A stretch of 64,000 bases of DNA from Musa acuminata AAA Group (taxonomy: Eukaryota > Streptophyta > Magnoliopsida > Zingiberales > Musaceae). Below are positions 30,448 to 45,455 of this stretch, piece after piece. The stretch spans positions 45,161,501 through 45,225,500 of the forward strand of contig NC_088357.1 in the NCBI RefSeq assembly GCF_036884655.1, given 5' to 3'. The first letter of the stretch is position 1. The number at the start of each line of letters is the position of its first letter. The translations under genes and the position numbers were made by a program. The notes under the pieces are model-generated. The model saw only the letters and a program-made list of their open reading frames with translations. It searched no databases and was not told the DNA's origin.

Positions 30448-33435
30448 CCGTGGGCCTATCCGTTAATAATAATAAGTCGAACTCAATGTATCAATTAAAA
30501 ACAATAAAGAAATACTTGTACTTCACTAACTTATATGATATAACATCGTCATAGTCATACCTTAATAGAGAAATATCGTAGATACTCAATTGAAGTCATG
30601 ATGACATCATCATAAAAGTAAATTCGATAAATAATGTTGGACATGATTATTTAAAGTCATAACAAGCCTTTTATAATCAACAAATTCTTCTAAGTGGATG
30701 ACCATTACAAGGAGGGTAGATATATACATTTATATACTCTTTAAAAGAGATCGAAATTGTGAAAAGAAGCATAGCATCATAAATTTCAAGTGCTAATATG
30801 GTATAAATTATAGCATATAAATATACGATCATAAAAATTATAATTTTACTATTTATTTTATCTCATCCATTTTTGAAGTCAAAATCTAAACTACATTATA
30901 TTTGTTATGGACCGTAGCCTTGAACAAAACTATCGTATTTTGCGCTAAATTTGAGATACATGTAGGTGTGTCACTCACTTGAGAAAACCATATATTTGTA
31001 TCAAGGCAAATGTCATGATGTTAATAGATTGATTCGATGCTTTTATTTTTATCGTTTTATTGTATTGTATACATCATTTTAGGCTTAAGATGAAACTACT
31101 AATATTTGAATATATTGTCATTCAAAATAAAAATCCGATAGTCATGATGAAATTTCAAATAATGCATTTGGACGGGCTCTCAAGTCATATTTGAAAAGAG
31201 GAGGAGGATAAATAATTATAATAACAATAAATTATTATTATTATTAACCCAATAAATAATGTTAGTTTGGCTTGGAAGATCAAAGTCATACTTTTTGCGT
31301 GTGTTTTAATTAAAATATGATCAAATGAAGTCAATAGTCGTGCATACTTCGACATAATTGAAAGGCTAGAATATGATTTCTGATATGTTATGTGATATGA
31401 GATGCATACATGCCAATCTGTGTATTATGGATTCTAATCTTGGTGCATTCAATATGTCCCATGTTGGTTATATAGAGAGGATAATCGAGTTGGTGTACAT
31501 GGGTGGAAGGATCGACTAAAGAACGATCGTGAAGTTTTAAATAATGACTTTGATGTTATATTAATTTTAATGACCCCCAGTAGGAGAAGTATTGAATTCT
31601 TTCAAACACTTAAATGGTCACTATGAAAGTTTGAATGTTTTTTAAGATTAAGATGTCATCTACATATGAATGTATCCATCGAATATCTACTCAATTTAAA
31701 TTAAATATTGACTATTAATTTTTTTAAAATTAATTATAGATTATTCTGGTCTCTAGACCTAAAAAATTTATATTGGAATCCCTATAATTATAAAAGTAAA
31801 ATATTTAGATCCATTTACCCTAACGTCATCGATCTTACCGATGAAAACATAAAAACAATAGGTAAAAATATAAAAATAAAAAAATTCTTTGTTGTTCTCA
31901 TACTATTGTTGCGATGTTTAAGAAGATACAAAAAAAAATATAAACTAAAATATTGATTTAAATATAGCAAAACTATTAGTATAATCATGTGTCTCCTTGT
32001 ACATGTATAGAATTGGTAATAATTGATTTAAATTTAACTTCCATTACTCAGAAACTTGAACTTTCCAACGGTCAAATTTGAAGGATACATTATTTTCATA
32101 TACAAGATCGATGTAATAGTGTGGTGGATGGGAATGGATCATCTACAACGTCCCTCGGAAGATTAAGTTCATAGTATTGCTCTGTTGGTCTTTTAATTAT
32201 TCTTCTATGAAATTTTAAATAATGACTTTTATGTCATATTAATTATTCTAGAAGAGTATTATTCTTCTATGAAGTTTTAAATAATGACTTTGATGTCATA
32301 TTATGAAAGTTTGAATGGTTTTTAGATTAAGATGTCATCCACACATAAGTATTTATCGAATATTCAATCGATTTAAATTAAATATTCACTATCAATTTTT
32401 TTAGACTAATTATAGTTTATTCTCTATAGTTATACCTTATTATCTTGGTCTCTAGACCTAAAAATTTAAATTGAAATATCTATAATTATGAAAGTAAAAC
32501 ATCTAGGTCCATTTATCCTAACGTCAATGATTTTACGGATAGAAATATAAAAATAATAGGTAAAAAGATTAAAAAAAATATATTTTTTTGTTATTCTCAT
32601 TCCATTGTTGTGATATTTAAGAAGATAAAAAAATATAAATTAAAATCATGATTCAAATATAGCAAAACTATTGACATAATCAAGTATCTCCATGGACATG
32701 TATAGGATTGGTAACAATTGGTTTAAATTTAACTTACATTACTAGAACTTCCCAAAATAAGTCTATTGCAGAATTATGAACAATGGTATGATCGTTTGAA
32801 GGAGTCATTATTTTCAGATACAAGATAAATATACTAATGTGGTGATGTCAAATTTCACTAGTTTGGCTTGGAAGATTAAGCCCACAGTATTGCTATTATG
32901 GTATTTTAATTAAATATGACCGAAGCCCATTGGTCTACGAGACAAACATAAATTCATAATGAAAGACTAGAAGAGTATTATTCGTAAAAGTTCTTTAATC
33001 AAAATAAAATAGTAAAATACTCCCGGGAGTCTTCTGATCAGCATGCAGTGGAAAATGATCAGCCCTATTTGTTTTGTCCAGTCTGAATTCAAAGGTAAGA
33101 AGGCGTGTTAAGATATCGCACAATCATGTTTGAACCGACAACATTTCTAAGTTGAAAAGGAAGGAAAGAAGAAGAAAAAAAGAGAGATTGCTTGATGTTA
33201 ATACACGTAGAAGATAGGATCATTCGTATAAAGATTTAATGCAAACCATTCGTATTATAAAAGAAGATGAGGATGGAGTGATAATATTTCTACCGACTTT
33301 GGATTGAGATTGACTACTTGGAAGTCATATTTTAAGTAATCCAACCTATAATTGGTCAATATGAATCCAATGCTTTAAGAAATACAAGTTCCATTCATAC
33401 ATAAATATTGGACAACTTGATGCACCTTTTGGTTC

Positions 33436-33443
33436 TATAAATA
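33436..33443 (+). promoter_or_regulatory. TATA box of lectin L1 (unit B)
   Basis: TATAAATA, 107 bp upstream of the ATG; the leader is 4 bp longer than in unit A because of an extra TTCC. Confidence 0.8.
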
Positions 33444-33542
33444 CCCCCCCATCCATCCATCCTCTCTCCCCCCATCGAGTCGACTGTGTTTGCATATCAT
33501 CCGGTGTGAGAGGAGTTCCTTCCTTCCTTCATAAGCTCGCTG

Positions 33543-34281
33543 ATGGTGAGAGAGACGCTATGTAGATATTCTGCATCCACCGAAGGAATATAGCTTTGCT
33601 TCCTTTATAGGGAGGCCTATCTATTATGTAATACTGCAGTTTCTATTCTAACTCTATGTGGTTTGTGATGGATGATGCATGGTGGTGCAGGCTTCAAACC
33701 ATATCAAGACGGCCGCGCATGCCCGAGGGGGCGTCCGCAAATGTCCATGCGACAACGAGTCTCGTTGGGCCATGGAACCTGCAGACAAAATCACTGGCAT
33801 CAGCATTGGCGCTGCTTCATGCGTAAACTCCATTAAGATAACCTTCGACATCGACGGAACCACTCGCGTAACTCCCAGATATGGAGGCCCCGGCGGTGAA
33901 CTATTCCAGGCATGCCTCTCCGACCTCCATCCATCCATCCATGCATCTATTATTTTGCCTTCCCCTCCCTCCTACTAATACCTGCTATCAAATATATAAA
34001 TCGCTAAATGTATCATCGCTCTAATTGCCTTGCAGTTTACTCTCATGCAAGATGAATACCTCACCTCCGTTTCTGGGTATGTCAAATACGACTGTTCTGA
34101 ATTTCCATGTGTCTCTCAGCTCACGTTTACCACCAATCTTGGAAAGACATACGGTCCATATGGAGGTGGGGGTGGAACCTTTTTTGAAGTCAACGTAGAA
34201 TATGACGAGATTAAGGGTTTCTTTGGACAAGCAACTACAGAGTATCTCACTGCATTTGGAGTCTACGTGATGCTGGCTTAG
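33543..34281 (+). CDS. Jacalin-related lectin L1 (unit B), three exons
   Basis: Exons 33543-33545, 33691-33909 and 34036-34281, 155 residues. The protein differs from unit A L1 only by Gln79 in place of Lys. At DNA level the leader and intron 1 match the L4 fragment, while several exon 3 bases match L2/L3. This makes it the most diverged stretch between units A and B and suggests gene conversion. Confidence 0.85.
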
Positions 34282-36994
34282 CCAACCCTTGTGGAGGGTG
34301 TTGACTATCTATCTCTATCTCTGTGTGCCATGATGAATAAGGATGCCAATGTCTGTTACTGGCATCTATGTTTGAGTTGGGTGTGTGTTTGAGTAGTGTG
34401 AAATAAAGTCTATCTTCTGTCACTACTAATAATATGACGCGTCTCATTGATAACATTTTTGACTTTTGAACGCATCGGAGGCCCATCCGACAATAATAAG
34501 TCTAACTCTACATGCCAACTTCTAATTCACCCTATTATAAACATGAAGGAAATTCTTGTGCTTCACTAACTTATATGATCCAATATCTACAAATATTTGC
34601 CATAATAGAGCAAATAGATTGTTTTGACCCCTATGCTTCCAAGCAACCAAACATGACACTTCACAGCTTGTACAATTTGTATCTTAAAAAATCATCAAAA
34701 AAACATCGATAACCATAATCTAAGAGGGTCATGGACGTGCATTAACGATCCCTTGACACGACAACGGAACCTTCAATAACTCAACTAAAGCTCTAATAAC
34801 TCAACCAATCCTTTTAACATGCCAATTCGTAAATCTAGTATTGCGATTTTATGCCACTTCCCTCCGAGTCCACTTGATTGTTTAATCGATTGATTGTTAT
34901 TATTCACGATGAAATTTCATGTCAGATTTAAATAATGATTTTGGATAGGTTCTCATGAAATTTCAAATATTGACTTTAGACAGGCTCTCAAGTCAGATTA
35001 AAGGACCATGGAGCATAACTATTATTGTTATTATTCACATCTTCTAAAACTACATGAAGATGTGAATAAGGGTGATATATTTAGTTATCAGTAATTCTAA
35101 GTTCCAAAACAAAGAAGGAGAAACAAAGTGGACTGATGTGAGATATTAATGTGGTGGATGTGATATTAATGTGGACTGATCATCGGCACAGTCAAATTTC
35201 AGCTTGGCTGGGAAGATTAAACTCATACGTTTGCTGGTCTTACAATTGAATATGACCCGAGCCCGATGGTCTTTTAATTAAATGCATAATGAACATTTTG
35301 TTCTGGAAGATTAGAATATTATTCTTACTGGTCCTTTAATAAAAATAAGAAAAAGTAAAAGGTTCCCCGGAGTCATCTTTGTTTCATTCATAATTCATTG
35401 TTTATAGTGATTTTATGAAAGATGAGAAGAAAGAAGAAGATGATCTAGTTCTTCTTATAAATTAGCATCATTATATTTTTCGGATTCAACGATGACACAC
35501 CTACAACCCAGATAAAGATATTCTGAATGACATTGACAAGTATGCATCGTATATTTAATCTATCATTATTTAATTTTAATTTTGAACATTAAAATTTTTC
35601 ATAGAACAGTAGAATAATCAGGATTTTTATTTTTACAATGAAAACTCTATCTCATCCTAAAAATTTAAGCATTGGATTCATATTGACCATTTATAGTTAA
35701 GTCTGTTGGATTATTAAAATATGACTTCCAAGTCAATAGAAATATTATCACTCCATGCCGGTCTTCGATTAATCCAAATCTCTCTTTCTCTTATCACTGT
35801 GGTTTTCCATGGTTTTGAAGAGAGAGAACTGGAAAGAGAGAGAAGTGGATGAGAGGCATTAATATATAAGAACCAATGTGGATTTCATTATGAATTCAAG
35901 CTGATCAGAAGACTCCCGGGAGTCTTTTACTATTTTATTTTTATTAAAGAACTAGTGAGAATAATACTCTTCTACTCTTTCATTATGCATTTATGTTTGT
36001 ATCCCAAGACCAGCAAGCAATACGATGAGCTTAATCTTCCAAGCCAAGCTTGTGAAATTTGACTTTGTAGATGATACATTCCCACATCCACAATTTTTCG
36101 ACAGACTTGACTGTTGGAAAGTTCTAGGTTCGAATAGTAATCTAATCAAAGTTTGAATTTAAGCCAATTGTTACATGGACTTTTAGATACATGATTATGC
36201 CAATAGTTTTCTTATATTTGAATTAATATTTTAGTCGATATTTTCTTTATCTTCGTAAATATCATTACAACAACAGTATGAGAATAACAAAGAAAAATAC
36301 AAAAATAAATTCTTTTTTTTAATTTCCTCTCTTTCTCTCTTGTAAGAAGACCTGAATAAGTTATTAGTATATGACAATTATGGAGTTTTAGTGACAATGT
36401 CTAGAAGAATTTGATAGAAATAAAATACAAATGAGAAGAATACATTGAGTTGAAACAATACAATACTCCCTATTTATACATGTTAGAAAGAGTTTTTCTC
36501 AACAGAGAAGGATTTTCCTCAATAGATTTACGACATCTCTTCAACATTGTTGAGGAGATCTCAATTCGATAGTCCAACTACGGCTCCTTTCAAGATAAAT
36601 TCTCATACCAGTATTCTTCATCATTCTGAAAAGGCATATGAACCTTTGACTCAATTAAAAAGGATACAGATGAAGAACATGATGCATTCACCAAAACTCA
36701 CACTTCGGATCCGATAGACTTACCTTCAAGAGAATCTATAGGGGTTGTAAGTAAGATCCAATCTGATGATGAAAACTGTCTTGTTGCAAAGAGGTTTGTT
36801 TCCTCATGAATTTGACACTTATTATTGGAAATACAATCAATAAAATAAAAGAATGAAGAATGAAATTATAAAGGAAAAAAGAAAAGCACATTTCAATTAG
36901 TATTATATGAAGTCTATTTATACATGATGAAAGAGAAGATTTCTTTAACTGAGCAGAGAGATTTCCTCATGCAGTTGAGAAAATCTCTCTATTA

Positions 36995-39900
36995 TCATGC
37001 CCCCGGCAAGATCGAGCTAATATCGATTTTGGACCGATGCAACAAAAATAGTTTGCGGGCTAGAGGCTTCGTGAGTGAGTCTACTAGTTGATTAGCCGTA
37101 TGGACATGAGAGACACGAAATTGATGTCTGACAACTTGATTTTGCACGAAGTGAAAGTCGATGGTAATATGTTTCATGCGTGAGTAGAACACTGGATTGA
37201 CACATAAGTAGGTAGCTTCAACATTGTCATAATATATTGTAGGAGTATGGGTAGAGCTGACTTTGAGTTCCTTGAGGAGATTTGTGACCCAATTGAGTTT
37301 AGCAGCAGCGGTAGCAATAGAATGATATTTAGTTTTAGTTGTAGACCGAGCCACTATCTTTTGCTTCTTAGAACTCCAACTGATTGGATTAGACCCAAGA
37401 AAGACGATATACCCTAACGTGGTGGTTCTATCATCAAAGTGTCCCGCCCAATCAGCATCAGCAAAGGCATGGAGATAAAGTGGAGTGGTTTTGTAGAAAA
37501 AGAGACCATGATTAAGGGTGTCTTTAAGATACCACAAAATTCATTTAACCGCAGACCAACGCATAGCAGAAGGATGGTGCATATATTGAGATAATTTATT
37601 GACTGCAAATGAGATATCTGAACGGGTGAGAGACAAGTACTGTAAGGAGCCAAGTACCTGTCGGTATTGAGTTGAGTCCGTGGTAGGGCTGCCATCACAT
37701 ATAATTTGAGTGATTCATTAGTAGAGAGAGGAGTAGTAACTTCTTTTGCATCCTGCATATTTGTCTTTTATAATAAATCTTGAATATACTTTCTCTCATG
37801 AATATACTTTCTCTATGAGAGGAGGAGATCTGAGGATGTAAATGTTGCTTCCACTCCCAGAAAGTAGCTCAAGGGTCCTAAATCTTTGAGGGAGAATCGA
37901 TCAACCAATTGCTTTAAAAATGTTTGAATCTCCAAGGGATCATTGCCTATAACAATAATATCATCTACATATACTAGAAGATATATTGTATTTCCATGTT
38001 ATTGTCGTAGGAATAAAGAGATATCAGACTTGGAGTTGATGAAGCCAGTTCAATATACCAAGCTCTTAGAGCTTGATGGAGTCCATAAATGACTTTTTGT
38101 AATTTGCAGACATGTCTCGGATACTGGTGATGAACAAAGCTAAGGGGTTGCTGCATAAAGACATCTTCAGTTAGAGTCCCCTATAAAAAGGCATTGTTAA
38201 TATCTAGTTGTCGTAAATGCCAGCCTTTGGAGATAGCCAAACTTAGAATAAGGCAAATTGTTGTGGGTTTAACTATAGGACTAAAAGTCTTTGTGAAGTC
38301 AACTCCAGATCATTGATGAAACCCTTTGACTACTAATCGTGCTTTATATCGAGCAATGGACCTGTTGGGGTTCCGTTTAATTTGGAAGACCCATTTACAC
38401 CCGATGATGTTTTGTGTAGGATGAAAAGGTACAAGAGTCCATGTGGAGTTATGGAGTAGAGCATCATATTCTTCACACATGGCTTTACGCTAGTGAGGAG
38501 ATTTTTGGACTTAAGTAATTGTGGTGGGTTCATTGGTCTCGGGAGAGGATTTGGTGATAGCATGCAGGTCGAGAACCTAACGTGGTTTAAAGATAACACT
38601 TTTTGAGCGTGGTGTCATTAGATGTCTAGGAACTGTAAGTTGTGTTATTGGTATGGGTGGTGGAGAGGCGTCAACAGGGGTCGGGATAGGCTGAAGTATA
38701 TTAGTGGCACTAGATAAAGAAGGTTATTGTATTTCTGAGGATATTACTTCAGTAGTAGGGGAGGCTTGTGAAGAAGGAAGAGAAGGAATGAAGGGAGTGG
38801 GGAGCTGTTGAACCGGGAGAATAAAAGAGTGTGGATCTTGAAGAAAAGGACTGGATGGTGTGGGAAGAAGTTTGTTTGAGGGGATCGATAGAATACTCCA
38901 GTGATGTATAGTTGTTAGAGTGGCCTGTATGGGAGAAGACTTATGGTTTTGAAATAGAAAGGCAGACTCCACAAAAACACCATAACGTGAAATAAAGACT
39001 TTTTGAGTTTTTGGTTCGTAGCACCAAAAGGCATTATGTTCAAGAGAATATCCTATGAAGATGCAAGGTTTATATCTTGGCGCTATCTTGTGTGGGGCAT
39101 AGGGACGTAGCCCACGGATAACATAAACAACTAAATATTTTGAGTTTTTGAAGGTTTGGAGATTTAAAAAATAATTTTTCAAATGGAGACTGGTATTGGA
39201 GAACTGGAGTGAACATACTATTAATACGATAGACGGCAGCTTGAAAGGTGACAGACCAAAAGGTTGTTGGCATGGAGGCTTGATGTAGAAGTGTGAGACC
39301 AGTTTCTACGATATATCGATGTTTGCGTTCAGCAGAGCCAACTAGTTGAGGAGTGTGTAGAGGTGACTTAAGGTGTTGGATGACACAGGCATAGAGATAG
39401 GATGTGAGGGCTTGATATTCACCTCCACCATCAGAGTATACTGTTTTAATTGTAGAGTAGACTGTTTTAATTGTAGACTGAAAGAAGTTTGCAACCAGCT
39501 TTTTAAAGTTGGTGAAGATTGTTGAAACTTCTGATTTATGATGAAGAGGGTATATCTATGTGTACTTAGTAAAATAGTCTATAAAAATAACATAAAATCT
39601 AAATTTATCAAAAGAAGTGACGGGAGCAGGGCCCCAAACATCAGTATAAATAATTTCAAATGGTTTAGAACATGATATGGAGGAAGTATCAAAAGGAAGT
39701 CGGACTTTTATTACTGAGACACGTATCACAATAAGTGAGAATGCTATTATTTGTAAGAGTAGGAAGAGAATAACAAGAGAGTAATTTATTTTGGATAGAG
39801 AGAGAGGATGATCGAGATGACGATGCCACACATCAATTGGAGCTGCAATTGAGGAGTAAGCAATGGGCAATTTTTTTTGTGGAACTAACAGTCATTCATA

Positions 39901-40833
39901 AACATTATCTTTATTCTGACCTTAGATCAAGGATACCCCCGTGCTCAAATCCTTGACAAGAAAAGAGTTATGAAAGAATTCAATGAAGGTATTTTTTTGT
40001 TTGCAAAATTGAGAAACAGAAATAAGATTTTGTTTAATGTAAGGTGCACACAAAACATCATCGAGTGTAAAAGTTGTGGTAAGTGAATTAAGCAATGTGG
40101 AACCAGTATGAGTAATAGAAATTCTTTTACCGTCATCGATGATGATGTCCTCATTTCCACAATAGTTGTTGTGGATTGACAAGTTTTGGAGATCAGAGGT
40201 GATGTTGTGGGATGCGTTAGAGTCCATGATCCAATTATGATCATTAGTGTTTGGAGTAGTCATGAGATTTGCTTGAGGCCAATGTGATTGAGCAAGAAGT
40301 CTGGGTCGAGATCGATAGGCCTTTGTAGAGTGACCTACTTTATCACATAGTTGGCAAATAACTCTTTGTTGGTTTGTGTGTTGAGGGTGCTAGGACTGCT
40401 GATGATTGAAGTAGCCACCTTGGTTGTTGTGATTGGAATGTTGATGAAGAGGAGGGATGTTTTGGTTGAAGCTCATAGGTTCAAAAGGCATCTTGGTAAA
40501 ACCTTTGTTGAGAATCTTATTATATGGATTGCCCCTCCTCATAGATTTGTGATTGACTTAAGCAGTGATGGATGGTCCTGGTAGTTTGTCGTCGCACTTT
40601 AGATATATCTCAAAGTAAGTCAGCTTGTCGTAGAGTTCTTCGAAGGACACTGGTGAATCACATGCCCATATTGCTGCTGCCAATTCCTTGTACTCGTCTT
40701 CTAGGCCATTGAGGATATGGACTGCAACTTCTTTATCACTAAGGGAATGACCTATCAAGGCTAAGTTATCAATGATAATCTTTATATTCTGTAGATAATC
40801 AGCAATAGTACTTCCCTCTTGTTTTATCTTCAT
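36995..40833 (-). pseudogene. Truncated Ty1-copia polyprotein (unit B)
   Basis: Exact structural copy of 11225-15063, with the same truncation at the gag start, the same frame breaks and the same altered protease, zinc-knuckle and RNase H residues. Its 3' LTR lies at about 36826-36997. Confidence 0.9.
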
Positions 40834-41759
40834 GACTATCGGGCTCGGGTCATATTCAATTGTAAGACCAACAAAACTATGAGTTTAATCTTCCGAGCCA
40901 AGCTGAAATTTGACTGTGCAGATGATCAGTCCACATTAATATCACATCCACCACATTAATATCTCACATAAGTCCACTTTGTTTCTCCTTCTTTGTTTTT
41001 GAACATAGAATTACTGATAACTAAATATATCTTCATGTAGTTTTGGGAAATGTGAATAACAACATTAATAATTATGATCCATGGTCCTTTAATCTGACTT
41101 GAGAGCCGGTCTAAAGTCATTATTTAAAATTTCATAAGAGCCTGTCCAAAATTATTATTTAAATTTGATGTGAAATTACATCGTGAATAATAACAATCAA
41201 GTGGACTCGGAGGGAGTGGCATAAAATCGCAATACTAGATTTACGAATTGGCATGTTAAAAGGATTGGTTGAGTTATTAGAGCTTTAGTTGAGTTATTGA
41301 AGGTTTCATTGTCGTGTTAAGGGATTGTTGATGCACGTCCATGACCCTCTTAGATTATGTTTATCGATGTTTTTTTGATGATTTTTTAAGATACAAATTG
41401 TACAAGCTGTGAAGTGTCTTGTTTGGTTGGTTGGAAGCATAGGGGTCGAAACAATCTATTTGCTCTATTATGGCACATATTTGCAGATATTAGATCATAT
41501 AAGTTGGTGAAGCACAAGAATTTCCCTCTTGTTTATAATAGGGTGACTTAGAAGTTGGCATGTAGAGTTAGACTTATTATTATCGGATGGGCCTACGATG
41601 TGTTCAAAAGTCGAAAATGTTATCAATGAGACGCATCACATTATTAGTAGTGACAGAAGATAGACTTTATTTCACACTACTAAAACACACACCTAACTCA
41701 AACATAGATGCCAGTAACAGACATTGGCATCCTTATTCATCATGGCACACAAGGGTTGG

Positions 41760-42485
41760 CTAAGCCAGCATCACGTAGACTCCAAATGCAGTGAGATACT
41801 CTTCAGTTGCATGGCCAAAGAAGCCCTTAATCTCGTCATATTCTACATTGACTTCGAAAAAGGTTCCACCCCCACCTCCATATGGACCGTATGTCTTTGC
41901 AAGATTGGTGGTAAACGTGAGTTGAGATACACATGGAAATTCAGAACAGTCGTGTTTGACATACCCAGAAACGGAGGTGAGGTATTCATCTTGCATCAGA
42001 CTAAACTGCGAGGCAATTAGAGCGATGATAGATTTAGCGACTTATATATTTCATAGCAGGTATTAGAAGGAGGGAGGGGAAGGCAAAAGAATAGATGCAT
42101 GGAGGTTGGAGAGGCATGCCTGGAATAGTTCACCGCCGGGGCCTCCATATCTGGGAGTTACGCGAGTGGTTCCGTCGATGTCGAAGGTTATCTTAATGGA
42201 GTTTACGCATGAAGCAGCGCCAATGCTGATGCCAGTGATTTTGTCTGCAGGTTCCATGGCCCAACGAGACTCGTTGCCGCATGGACATTTGGGGACGCCC
42301 CCTCGGGCATGCGCGGCCGTCTTGATCAGGTTGGAAGCCTGCAACACCATGCATCATCCATCAGAAACCACATAGAGTAGAATAGAAACTGCAGTACTAC
42401 ATAATAGATAGGCCTCCCTCTAAAGGAAGCAAAGCTATATTATTTCGGTGGAGGCAGAGTATCTATATAGCGTCTCTCTCACCAT
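41760..42485 (-). CDS. Jacalin-related lectin L2 (unit B), three exons
   Basis: Exons 42483-42485, 42120-42338 and 41760-42005 on the minus strand. The protein is identical to unit A L2 by inspection. TATA box at 42577-42584. Confidence 0.85.
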
Positions 42486-44885
42486 CAGCGAGCTTATGAA
42501 TGAAGGAACTCCTCGCACACCGGATGATATGCAAACACACTCGACTCGATGGGGAGAGAGAGGATGGATGGGGGGGTATTTATAGAACCAAAAGGTGCAT
42601 CAAGTTGTCCGATATTTATGTATGAATGGAACTTGTAACAACAATACAGAAAGAAAGAAGCAGTAAGGGGACCGCTTCCAAGTCAATGTTTTACTTCAAA
42701 CCGAGAGGATTGAGTTCTTTGCTGTTTTCTTCTTTTTAGTTAGGTTTATGTGTGGATAACATCATCGATAACATAAAAATTAAAGCTTTGGATTCATAAT
42801 GACCATTTATAGTTTAGTCTGTTGTGGATTACTTAGAATATGACTTCCAAGTCAATAGAAATATTATCACTCCATGCTGGTCTTCGATTAATCCAAATCT
42901 CTCTTTCTCTTATCACTGTGGTTTTCCATGGTTTTGAGGAGAGAGAACTGGAAAGAGTTTTCCATGGTTTTAAAAATTTAAGAACCAATGTGGATTTCAC
43001 TATTAATTCAAGCTGATCAGAAGACTCCCGGGAGTCTTTTACTATTTTATTTTTTATTAAAGAACTAGTAAGAACAATACTCTTCTAGTCTTTCATTATG
43101 AATTTATGTTTGTCATATTTAATTAAAAGATCAGAAAAGCAATACTATGAGCTTAATCTTCCAAGCCAAACTAGTGAAATTTGACATCGTAGATGATCCA
43201 TTCCCATTCACCACATTAGTATTGTATCTGAAAATAATGAATCCTTCAAATGATCATACTATTATTTCATACTTTTTTAGCATACTTACTGTTGGAAAGT
43301 TCAAGTTTCAGAGTAGTAATGTAAGTTGAATTTAAACCGATTGTTACCGATCCTCGATGGAGATACATGATTATGCCAATAGTTTTACTATATTTGAATC
43401 AAGATTTTAGTTTATATTTTTTTGTATCTTCTTAAATATCACAACAATGGTATGAGAATAATAAAGAAAGAAATTTTTTTTATGTTTTACATTTTTACCT
43501 ATTATTTTCATATTTCTGTTCGTAAAATTGATAGCGTTAGGGTAAATAGATCTAGATGTTTCACTTTCATAATTATAGGGATTTCAATATAAATTTATTA
43601 GATCTAGATACCCAGATAATAAGGTATAACTATAGAGAATAATCTATAATTAATCCAAAAAAAACTGATAGTGAATATTTAATTTAAATCGAGTGAACGT
43701 TTGATAGATACTTCCATGTGGATGACATCTTAATCTAAAAACCATTCAAACTTTTATAATGACTATTTACTTCTTTGAAAGAATTCCATACTAATCCTGT
43801 TGGGGTCATTAAAATTAATATAACATCAAAGTCATTATTTAAAACTTGTAGAAGAATAATACTCTTCTAGTCTTTCATTATGCATTTATGTTTGTCTTTC
43901 ATATATTGGGCTTCAGTCATATTTAATTAAAAGACCAGAAAAGCTATACTATAAGCTTAATCTTTCAAGGGACATTATAGATGATCCATTCCCATCCACC
44001 ACACTATTACATCGGTCTTGTATATGAAAATAATGTATACTTCAAATTTGACTCTTGGAAAGTTCAAGTTTCTGAGTAATGGAAGTTAAATTTAAACCAA
44101 TTATTACCGATTCTATACATGTACAATGAGGCACATGATTATACTAATAGTTTTGCTATATTTGAATCAAGATTTTAGTTTATATTTTTTTTTATCTTCT
44201 TAAATATCGTAACAATTGTATGAGAACAACAAAGATTTTTTTTAAATTTTTTTAATTTTTTACTTATTGTTTTCATTTTTTGATTAGTAAAATCGATGAT
44301 ATTAGAATAAATAAACCTAAATATTTTACTTCTATAATTATAGGGATTCTAATATAAATTTTTTAGGTCTAGTGACCAAGATAATAAGAAAGTCTAACTA
44401 CAGAAAGTAATTTATAATTAATCTAAAATATTTAATATTTAATATTTAATTTAAATCGAGTGGATATTGGATAGATACATATACGTGTCTCATATCACAT
44501 CACACATCAGAAATCATATTCTAGCCTTTCAATTATGTGTGACTACTGGCTTCATTCGGTCCAATTTTAATTATAACACCCCAAAAACTATGAATTTGAT
44601 CTTCCAAGCCAAACTAGCATTATTTTGACTTTGTAGATCAGCCATTCCAATGTCATCAACATATCCAGTTTGTATCTGAAAATTGAACTCCACATTCTCA
44701 TCGGTCCACTTTGTTATTCTTCTCAGTTTTGGAACTTAGAATTAATGAAAACCCTGCTCATCTCATATCGTCCCTCATTGTTATATGAATGTGAATTAAT
44801 AATAAAGAAACAAACAAAAAATTATATTTTGACTGGATAGAACCAACGAAACAAAAAGAATTTCAAGTGGGTTAATAATAATAAT

Positions 44886-44916
<31 letters not shown>

Positions 44917-45372
44917 TATTTATGCTCCTCCTTTCAAATATGACTTGAGAGCCCGTCCAAAGTCATTATCGGATTTTTATTTTGAATGATAATACATTCA
45001 TATTTTAGTAGTTTCATAGTGTGTTCCTTGTACATGTCATCCACTTATAAGAAATTATTGATTATAAAAGGCTTATTATGAACTTAAATAATCATGTCCA
45101 ACATTATTTATTGAATTTACTTTTATAATGATGTCATTAAGACTTCAATTGAGTATTTACAATATTGCTCGATTAAGGTACGACTCTGCCGATGTTATAT
45201 GTTATAAGTTAGTGAAGTACAAGAATTTCTTTCTTGCTTTTAACTGATATGTTCAGTTAGGGGCACATAAGTGAAAATAGATTTTATTTCACACAACTCA
45301 AATAAACACCCAACTTAAACATAAATGCCAATCGCACACATAGATATAAATATTAAACACACTCTACAAGGT

Positions 45373-45455
45373 TGATTAAGCACATCACATAAACTCCAAA
45401 AGCAATGGGATATTTAGTCGTTGCATAATTAAAGAAGCTCTTAATCTCAGATGAT
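45373..45455 (-). pseudogene. Lectin exon 3 relic R2 (unit B)
   Basis: Same relic in unit B, with one base difference at 45382. Confidence 0.8.
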